The notes under the pieces were generated by a model. The model was not told where the DNA came from. It saw only the letters and a list, made by a program, of their open reading frames with translations, and did no database searches. From a bacterium (GTDB taxonomy: Bacteria; CSSED10-310; JAFGSJ01), in assembly GCA_016934675.1 (NCBI GenBank), contig JAFGSJ010000010.1:1-45369 (forward strand): a stretch of 45,369 nt of DNA. The letters are read 5' to 3'. The number at the start of each line of letters is the position of its first letter. The first letter of the stretch is position 1. A program made the position numbers and the translations under genes. Of the stretch, positions 38,934 to 45,369 are shown in pieces.

Positions 38934-41254
38934 GGTCGTTCACCGCATCGTTGATGAAAGGCCAGTGCTTGTTCATGGTCCGGTTCTTGTTCGAGGACCT
39001 GTTTGAGGAGCTCACAAGCCTGGGAGTCCTGATGCAGTCCGAGAAATGCCTGAGCTAACATGATCTTGGCTGAGTGGGAATCGGGATCGAGGGCACACAG
39101 GGCCGCAGCGGTATCCCGGGCTGATTGCCACGATGATTGCCCGGCCTGGGCCTGAAAGAGTAACTCGAGAAATTGTGTGTTTTCGGGGAACAGGTCTCGT
39201 TTTTCGAGCAATAACAGCTCTCCTTTCCGATAATCGTTTCGATCAAGATAAAAACGGACGAAATTATAACTGATTTGATAGGATTGGGGGTCATGGCTCA
39301 AGGCCTGCTGAAAATATTGCTCAGCTTCGACATGCTTTCCCTGTTTGGCCAGGATCAGGGCAATGATCTGATGGATTTCGGGCTGGGTTGCATTATAAGC
39401 AAGTGCCTGTTTGGCGTTTTTCATTGCCCGGCCATAGTCTCCCTGCTGGGCTCGAAGATAAGCCAGTTGGACTGATGCTTGCCAGAGTCGCTTTGACATG
39501 AATTGGGCCCGCTCATACTGGGCGATGGCATCTTCTATCAAGCCATGTTTCTGGAATGATCGTCCGATCATATACTGCAGTTCCGGATAAGCATCATTCC
39601 GGGTTGCGGCCAGTTTAAGGCTTTTCCGGGCCAAATCCGGTTCTGTCAACCATCGGGATTGGGCCAGTTTATAGTAAAACATAGCCAGGACCGCTCGGGT
39701 CATCCAGTCCTTGGTCACAGCGGGATCATGTTCTCCACGCAGGCTTGTGATCGGGTTGCACCAGGTCGGTCCTATGGAAGGACTGCTGTTTCGGTAGGCA
39801 AGTCCGAGAATACCGCATGGTTCGAGTTCAAATTCAGTCGTGCTGAAAGGCAATTCCAGATCGGTGTACAATACATGCAGGCCGGCCTTGCTCTTCTGAT
39901 GGACAATTTTTTCCTCGACGTTTTGACGAATGGCAAGAATCTGGCTTGGAGACTCGAGGTGAAACAGTCGGCCATAAGGGTTATGAAAGACGTTATGAGC
40001 AGTATCGAAGAGCGTCAGATCGCTCCTCCTCTTTTCAACTACATGGTGATACAGTAAAACAAAGGTGGTGTTGTCTTCGCGGGAGAAGATGGTTGATCCA
40101 GGTGGTACCTGATACACAATGTTCAGGGCGTGATCAGAGACGATAAAATTCGAATTGCGGTTGAGCTGAGGGCCGTTCAGAATAAGAAGGAGAGCAGGGA
40201 GAATGAGTCCGAGCACATGCAGTTTTTCTTGTTTTTGGGCAATTTTTTGCCCGAGACCGGCGAGGCCAAGACAGACAGCCAATACTGAGGGTATGGCGTA
40301 CGCTTCGGATTGGATGGGGACCTGGTCCAGGAGCACGACAAAACCGGCATCGATGATCAGGACTATCAGGAGAAGGTATCGGAGCACGTTTTTGTTTGGC
40401 CAGGGCAGGACCAATCCGACCATACCCGCGAGCCCCAGATAGCACGTATCCTCGAGGATTATACGGACATAATCGGTCAGACGGGGGACATAGTCCACCC
40501 AGTCCAAAGCGAACATGCGCTGCTGAACAGTGCGAGCGGTCAGATGATCGATAAAAAGGGCCATTGTTTCTGGATTACCCCAGTCGATGACCGGATTGTG
40601 CACGGATCGGAGAGGGAGATACAGATAGGGTAACAGCCCGACAAGAAAAAAAAAGGATAGCCAGAAAAGGGCCTTGATCGTCCCGAGTCCGTGCTTTCGC
40701 TCAACCAGGTGATGGCCGATCACCAGCCAGATGAGTGGGGTCATCAGGGTAAATTCCATGTGGACCGTCATAAGCAGGCCCCAGATGTAGCCGAAACAAT
40801 ATAAAATGCGGGGATCATCGTTTTGACTGAATGAATGTATCAGGAAACACGCGCACAAGAGGAGGCAGATCATAAGCGTGTATACTTCAGCGACAAGTGC
40901 CTGTGACCAGAATGTTAAACTGAAGGCAAAAATCCAGGCACAGCTAAGACTGATCAGCATATTGCCCAGGATAGCCCTGATAAGGACATAGAAAAGGAGT
41001 ACTGACAGGGCAGCCCAGAAAGCCGACATGGCATTCAATTGAAAGGCAATAGGTCCCACGGGTAGCAGCAATTGAAGCAATTTACCCACAAGGCAATAGG
41101 TCGGACTTCCCGCCGGATGGGCGATACCCAGAACATACGCGGCAGTGATTAATTCCCCGCTGTCGTGAACATAAACGGTGGGACAGAGTTGAAATATATA
41201 GATAGCCAAGGGCAGACAAAAAACCACCCATAATATCGGATCAAAGCGTTTCAT
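38930..41254 (-). CDS. DUF2723 GT-C glycosyltransferase with C-terminal TPR repeats
   Basis: A 774-residue integral membrane protein of the DUF2723 (TMEM260/protein O-mannosyltransferase-like GT-C) family. The N-terminal loop PTVYVHDSGELITAAYVLGIAHP holds the acidic GT-C-type residues Asp-31 and Glu-34. About ten to twelve membrane helices follow (to roughly 370), then a soluble domain, and a run of TPR units (about 550-770; IEDAIAQYERAQFMSKRLWQA and others). GT-C enzymes use polyprenyl-phosphate sugars as donors and act on the periplasmic side. ATG 41254 is my choice; TTG 41269 would add five residues and neither has a strong ribosome site. It probably glycosylates exported proteins or a glycan. 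Confidence 0.85.
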   Translation of the reverse strand: MKRFDPILWVVFCLPLAIYIFQLCPTVYVHDSGELITAAYVLGIAHPAGSPTYCLVGKLLQLLLPVGPIAFQLNAMSAFWAALSVLLFYVLIRAILGNMLISLSCAWIFAFSLTFWSQALVAEVYTLMICLLLCACFLIHSFSQNDDPRILYCFGYIWGLLMTVHMEFTLMTPLIWLVIGHHLVERKHGLGTIKALFWLSFFFLVGLLPYLYLPLRSVHNPVIDWGNPETMALFIDHLTARTVQQRMFALDWVDYVPRLTDYVRIILEDTCYLGLAGMVGLVLPWPNKNVLRYLLLIVLIIDAGFVVLLDQVPIQSEAYAIPSVLAVCLGLAGLGQKIAQKQEKLHVLGLILPALLLILNGPQLNRNSNFIVSDHALNIVYQVPPGSTIFSREDNTTFVLLYHHVVEKRRSDLTLFDTAHNVFHNPYGRLFHLESPSQILAIRQNVEEKIVHQKSKAGLHVLYTDLELPFSTTEFELEPCGILGLAYRNSSPSIGPTWCNPITSLRGEHDPAVTKDWMTRAVLAMFYYKLAQSRWLTEPDLARKSLKLAATRNDAYPELQYMIGRSFQKHGLIEDAIAQYERAQFMSKRLWQASVQLAYLRAQQGDYGRAMKNAKQALAYNATQPEIHQIIALILAKQGKHVEAEQYFQQALSHDPQSYQISYNFVRFYLDRNDYRKGELLLLEKRDLFPENTQFLELLFQAQAGQSSWQSARDTAAALCALDPDSHSAKIMLAQAFLGLHQDSQACELLKQVLEQEPDHEQALAFHQRCGERP

Positions 41255-41323
41255 TTCATCACATTTCAATATGGTTGTTCGGTCCCGGTTCTCACAGGTT
41301 GATAAATCGAACTTGACAATTCT

Positions 41324-41332
41324 ATTATATCA
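41324..41332 (-). promoter_or_regulatory. Extended -10 promoter of the DUF2723 gene
   Basis: On the minus strand TGATATAAT is an extended -10 element (TGnTATAAT) about 70 bases before the start at 41254. No good -35 is seen, as is common for such promoters. A plus-strand TTGACA at 41313-41318 overlaps this region but has no -10 at a proper distance. Confidence 0.45.
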
Positions 41333-41399
41333 TGTACCTTAAGATTATTTCGAAAGAAAGAAGAGGGAAAGGCAAAATCACTTTACAGAAAGGAGCTTT

Positions 41400-44300
41400 A
41401 TGAGTAAAGTCAGTCAGAGTATCATCGTTATTTTCCTTATGATCTGCGGTGCCGGTATCGCTGGTGCTGAGGACCGGGATAGCTGGATTTCCCTCCATTC
41501 TTATTCCTTTGATGTCTATGGCCCCAGCCCTGTTATTCCAGATCATCTCAGGACCATTTCATCGGACAAATCATCAGAAGGGTATTATCTGGTCAAGCTT
41601 CCTGGTCCGATTCAGAGTGCAAACTTTCAGGCATTGTCCGATCGTGCTCTGAAAATCTATGCCTATATTCCCTATTATGCCTATCTGGTTAAACTCAAAA
41701 ATGATCACAAGAGATCACTTTTAGCCGAAACAGGCGCCATTTGGTTGGGCGAATATCATCCAGCATATAAAATATCACGGGATATTGCCGCTGTAACTGA
41801 AAAATCAGACAAAGACCTTTACATTGTCATGGTCCAGATTTTCCCTGACGCAGATTTGGCTGCTCTGGAAAAGCAAATTCTGGCACTGGGTGTCCCGCGT
41901 CTCGAAGGCTCGGCTGCAAATCCTTATTTTTCAAGGATTAGGTTGCTTCTTGCTCCGGATGAAGTCGTCATGTTGAGAGAGCAGATCGCTCTGCTCCGGG
42001 ATGTGTTCTGGATCGATATCGAGCCCCGCAAAGCATTGTTGAATGATACGACTATCTGGGTCGGACAATCCGGTGTTGATGGTGGTCAGGCTACGCCCGC
42101 TTTCGATCATGGTCTCTATGGTCAAAACCAGATTATCGCAGCACTCGATACGGGTCTCGATGCTGATATGTGCTATTTCTATGACACGACACTGGCTGAG
42201 TTGCCGCCTCAGAATTGTAATGGGGCAACAGTCGTGGACATGAACCAGCGTAAGGTCATTGCCGTAGATTTTCTATGGGATGACGAATGTGCTGACCTTG
42301 TTATCGATGATGATGAATGGGACACTCAGGATCATGGCACCCATGTCGGCGGGATTATGACCGGTGATAATTATGCCAATCTGCTGATTCACGATAGTGG
42401 CGACGGCATGGCTCCCGGTGCAAAAATCGTCTTTCAGGATGGCGGCTACGAAACCAATGATTGTGCCGATTGTCCGGGAATTGGCTGCCCTGTGGTCGAC
42501 TTGAATCCGATTTTTCAGCAGCCCTACGACCAGGGCGCTCGTATCCATTCGAATTCCTGGGGTGACAACGAAAATGCTTCGGTCCAGAACAACTATACTA
42601 CCGCCAGTGAAGATGTCGATCAGTTCATGTGGAACAATCCTGATTTTCTGTTATTTTTTGCGGCGGGAAATTCAGGGCCGAGTGTCGGTTCCGTGGGCAG
42701 TCCGTCCACAGCGAAAAACTGTGTTTCAGTCGGAGCAACGGCCCGCGGTTCCAGTGCCGAGAGTCTGGCTTCCTTTACGAGTTATGGTCCGACCGATGAT
42801 AATCGAATCAAACCCGAGGTGACCATACCCGGTTCAGGCATTTATTCAGCAAACAATGATATGAATGCATCCACCATGAATTGCACGACCCAATCCATGA
42901 GTGGGACCAGCATGGCCTGCCCGGCTGCAGCCGGTTTGACCGCTCTGATCCGGCAGTATTATACGGAGGGGTGGTATCCCAGCGGTTTGGAAACACCTGC
43001 TGATGCGTTCACCCCGACAGCGGCCCTGCTCAAAGCGACCTTGGTCAATTCGGCCCAGGAGATGACAGGAGTGTCTGCTTCCATTCCTGCTAATTCACAG
43101 GGTTGGGGTCGTATCCTCCTGGACAACGTCCTGTACTGGGATGGAGAAACCAGCAAACTCTGGCTCACCGAAGACCCCGGTTTTTCAACTGGTTCCTCTG
43201 CCAGTCGTGTGTTTTCGCAACAGGTTGTCTCGAATTCGGTCCCCTTCAAGGTGACGCTGAACTGGACCGATTATCCCTCGACCCCGGCGGCAAGCCCGCA
43301 TCTGAATAACGATCTCGACTTGATCGTCGAGGGACCGGGCGGAACAACCTATCTCGGCAATGTGTTTACGAATGGTGAATCGACCACCGGTGGCAGCGCG
43401 GACCATTTAAACACACTCGAACAAGTACTGCTCCTGGTGCCGACTACCGGTGTCTATGTCATTACTGTGCAGGCGTATAACATTCCCAACGGTCCCCAGC
43501 CCTTCGCCCTGGTGATCACCGGCGATATCAGCGCTTCAAGTGAGGGACTTATTTACCTTGACCGCTTTACCTATAATTGTGACGACACGATCACCATCAC
43601 GCTCCTCGACGGTGATATTGTCGGGAATGGCAGCCAGAATGTCATAGCCTGGTCAGATTCGGAGGGATCGGCCTCGAGCCCGGCCGAAACGATTACCTTG
43701 ACTGAATCACCCGCGGATTCGGGGCAGTTCATCGGTAACGTTAATACCTCGCTCAATACGACCTCTGGAGATGGTGCGATTGGCGTTGTCCATGGAGATA
43801 ACATTACGGTCCGTTATATCGACGCAGATTACGGCGGCACTCCGAATGTCAATGTCGATGTGACCGCAACCGCTGATTGTCAAGCTCCGATCATTTCGAA
43901 TGTCCAGGTCAGTAATATTACGACTGATAGTGCCGAGATCACCTGGTCGACCAATGAAAATGCCGATAGTTTTGTTTATTACGGCACAACGCCGCCGACC
44001 TGGTCCGATGAATCATCGGGTGTCATGGTTACCGGCCATTCAATTACCATTGCAGGGTTGAGTGATTGTACACTCTATTACTTCTGGGTCGAATCTGCTG
44101 ATGGCGCTGGTAATACGGCTTCAGATGACAATAGTGGTTCATATTATGCGTTCACGACCCAAATGGCCGTGAATATGTTTTATGATGACATGGAATCCGG
44201 TCCTTCAAATTGGACCGCAGCTTCGCCATGGGCCCTGTCGACAGAAGCATATCATAGCTCGAACCATGCCTGGAGTGACTCCCCGGGTGGCAATTATGGC

Positions 44301-45369
44301 AATAACTTAAACGTTTCCCTGACTTCAATCCCCTTTGATCTCTCGAGCACAACAGAAGCAAATCTGACCTTCTGGCACACTTATGCCTTGGAAAGTGGCT
44401 GGGACTATGGTTACCTCGAAATTTCAACCAATGGTTCGACCTGGTCACAACTGGCCGTCTTTAATGGGACACAAACTGAATGGACGGAATCTTCCTATGA
44501 TTTAACGACATATGTTGGTCATTCGAATGTGCAAATCCGGTTCCGGCTCGATAGTGACGGTTATCAAACCATGGATGGTTGGCATATCGATGATGTCAGT
44601 ATCGGTTATGCTGCGCCCTGTGTGCCCTTGGCCGAATATGACAGCCATATCTTTACCGATGATTGTCCGGCTGGTGGAGCAGGCGATGCTGACGGTATTC
44701 TCGATGCTGGCGAAACAATTGTGTTCCAGATCGATATCGCCAATATCGGAACAGGCGATTTGACCGGGGTTTGGGCCGAATTGAGTACAAGCACGACCGG
44801 TGTGACCGTGACCGACGCCCAGGCCGACTATAACGATATTCTCGAGGGCACGAGCGGGACCTCGCTTTCACCGCATTTCACGGTGTATCTGGCCGAGACC
44901 ATTGCCTGTGGCACGACCCTCGATTTCAGTCTGACTATCCATACCAATGAAGGTGATTTTACTGGCGGTTCGTTCTCCGAGACGGTCGGAGTTGTTGTTC
45001 CCGGTGATTTTACCCTGGTAGACGAAGATTTCGAGAGTTCCTGGGGAACATATGGTGATAATCCACCAGTCGGTTGGACCATCGAAGACTATGGCGATGA
45101 GGGCACTCCGACCTGGAATGCCAATGACTGGTATCGTTATTCCAAGGGCGGCGCCTATTCATACATAGCCCGGGTCTACTATTCACCGCTCGAAAATCAG
45201 GACGAATGGCTGATCACACCTGCTTTTACGATTCCGGCTGGAGCGACCTCGGTCAACCTCGAGTATGATCATTATTTCCGGGTGTATAGCACGGGTGAGT
45301 ATGGCTACGTCGATTTCCGTTCAACCCAGAACCCGAGCTGGACCAACCTGGTGACCTATTCGAGCACGA
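41400..45369 (+). CDS. Secreted multidomain subtilisin-like protease (S8), 3' end outside window
   Basis: An open frame of 1323 codons that runs off the window. A signal peptide (SIIVIFLMICGAGIAGA, cut after Ala-23) and a propeptide of about 200 residues precede an S8 catalytic domain: Asp-250 (AALDTGLD), His-312 (DHGTHVGG), Asn in AAGNSGPS, and Ser-504 (SGTSMACPAAAG). The architecture resembles KP-43-type proteases, with a jelly-roll (TLNWTDYP) after the protease. Later modules are a Y.C.D-type beta domain (about 720-825), a fibronectin-III domain (about 827-918), a MAM/immune-inhibitor-A-like sandwich (from 925), and a choice-of-anchor-J-type domain (from 1204). AAAGGAGC lies before the ATG. 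A C-terminal sorting signal is expected beyond the window. It is divergent from the DUF2723 gene. Confidence 0.9.
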   Translation, partial: MSKVSQSIIVIFLMICGAGIAGAEDRDSWISLHSYSFDVYGPSPVIPDHLRTISSDKSSEGYYLVKLPGPIQSANFQALSDRALKIYAYIPYYAYLVKLKNDHKRSLLAETGAIWLGEYHPAYKISRDIAAVTEKSDKDLYIVMVQIFPDADLAALEKQILALGVPRLEGSAANPYFSRIRLLLAPDEVVMLREQIALLRDVFWIDIEPRKALLNDTTIWVGQSGVDGGQATPAFDHGLYGQNQIIAALDTGLDADMCYFYDTTLAELPPQNCNGATVVDMNQRKVIAVDFLWDDECADLVIDDDEWDTQDHGTHVGGIMTGDNYANLLIHDSGDGMAPGAKIVFQDGGYETNDCADCPGIGCPVVDLNPIFQQPYDQGARIHSNSWGDNENASVQNNYTTASEDVDQFMWNNPDFLLFFAAGNSGPSVGSVGSPSTAKNCVSVGATARGSSAESLASFTSYGPTDDNRIKPEVTIPGSGIYSANNDMNASTMNCTTQSMSGTSMACPAAAGLTALIRQYYTEGWYPSGLETPADAFTPTAALLKATLVNSAQEMTGVSASIPANSQGWGRILLDNVLYWDGETSKLWLTEDPGFSTGSSASRVFSQQVVSNSVPFKVTLNWTDYPSTPAASPHLNNDLDLIVEGPGGTTYLGNVFTNGESTTGGSADHLNTLEQVLLLVPTTGVYVITVQAYNIPNGPQPFALVITGDISASSEGLIYLDRFTYNCDDTITITLLDGDIVGNGSQNVIAWSDSEGSASSPAETITLTESPADSGQFIGNVNTSLNTTSGDGAIGVVHGDNITVRYIDADYGGTPNVNVDVTATADCQAPIISNVQVSNITTDSAEITWSTNENADSFVYYGTTPPTWSDESSGVMVTGHSITIAGLSDCTLYYFWVESADGAGNTASDDNSGSYYAFTTQMAVNMFYDDMESGPSNWTAASPWALSTEAYHSSNHAWSDSPGGNYGNNLNVSLTSIPFDLSSTTEANLTFWHTYALESGWDYGYLEISTNGSTWSQLAVFNGTQTEWTESSYDLTTYVGHSNVQIRFRLDSDGYQTMDGWHIDDVSIGYAAPCVPLAEYDSHIFTDDCPAGGAGDADGILDAGETIVFQIDIANIGTGDLTGVWAELSTSTTGVTVTDAQADYNDILEGTSGTSLSPHFTVYLAETIACGTTLDFSLTIHTNEGDFTGGSFSETVGVVVPGDFTLVDEDFESSWGTYGDNPPVGWTIEDYGDEGTPTWNANDWYRYSKGGAYSYIARVYYSPLENQDEWLITPAFTIPAGATSVNLEYDHYFRVYSTGEYGYVDFRSTQNPSWTNLVTYSST

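Noticed and set aside
41313..41345. A plus-strand promoter for the subtilase gene from TTGACA at 41313-41318
   Set aside because: No -10 lies 15-19 bases downstream; the only TATAAT-like match here reads on the minus strand.

Overview
The window looks like a chromosomal segment of an uncultured, Gram-negative, probably anaerobic or microaerophilic bacterium. An outer membrane is implied by a TolC-type channel next to an RND pump. Oxygen-poor life is suggested, not proven, by two radical SAM enzymes. Degenerate formylglycine-enzyme (FGE) folds, Lcl/DUF1566 repeats, DUF2723 GT-C proteins, HEAT arrays and GC-rich REP-like hairpins are common in PVC, FCB and delta-type lineages, but I cannot name the phylum. 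No rRNA, tRNA, CRISPR array, reverse transcriptase or complete insertion sequence is visible.

Layout. 1-1122: no intact gene; two inverted copies of a three-hairpin REP-like repeat and a wrecked Y1/IS200-type (RAYT-like) transposase. 1123-6223: a tight operon of a sugar-epimerase-like protein, a STAS protein, a glycogen debranching enzyme, a second STAS protein and an RsbW-like kinase. 6344-8521: four small genes, DJ-1/PfpI, cupin, DJ-1/PfpI and a 4-OT-like tautomerase. 8610-20572: a long operon of TolC, RND pump fused in frame to a circularly permuted FGE-like domain, a duplicated Lcl/DUF1566 protein, an MFS transporter, an acetolactate-synthase-like ThDP enzyme and a secreted TPR protein. 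20834-22180: a secreted protein with its own promoter and terminator. 22435-28516: a zinc-ribbon/FHA gene divergent from a chemosensory operon cheW-HEAT-cheR-cheB that has no cheA or receptor gene here. 28692-33423 (minus): B12-binding radical SAM, PHP/DUF3604 and KamA-family aminomutase. 33811-35199: a stand-alone ATP-grasp/glutathionylspermidine-synthase-like gene with strong promoter and terminator. 35299-41254 (minus): panD, a UbiA-type phosphoribosyltransferase and its degenerate paralogue, a lytic transglycosylase, a small membrane protein and a DUF2723 glycosyltransferase. 41400-end: a large secreted subtilase cut off by the window edge.

How the genes may work together (inference). The first operon encodes a partner-switching module interleaved with glycogen or alpha-glucan enzymes, so carbohydrate-store use may be tied to a phospho-switch. 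The long operon joins export machinery, a carboligase-type enzyme and two surface-type folds and may make and export a small molecule or modify the envelope. The UbiA enzyme can make a polyprenyl-phosphate pentose of the kind GT-C enzymes use, and a GT-C gene lies 2-5 kb away. The most unusual features are the circularly permuted FGE domain joined to an RND pump, the glycogen/partner-switch operon, the tandem UbiA pair with one copy missing key aspartates, and the REP/transposase debris.
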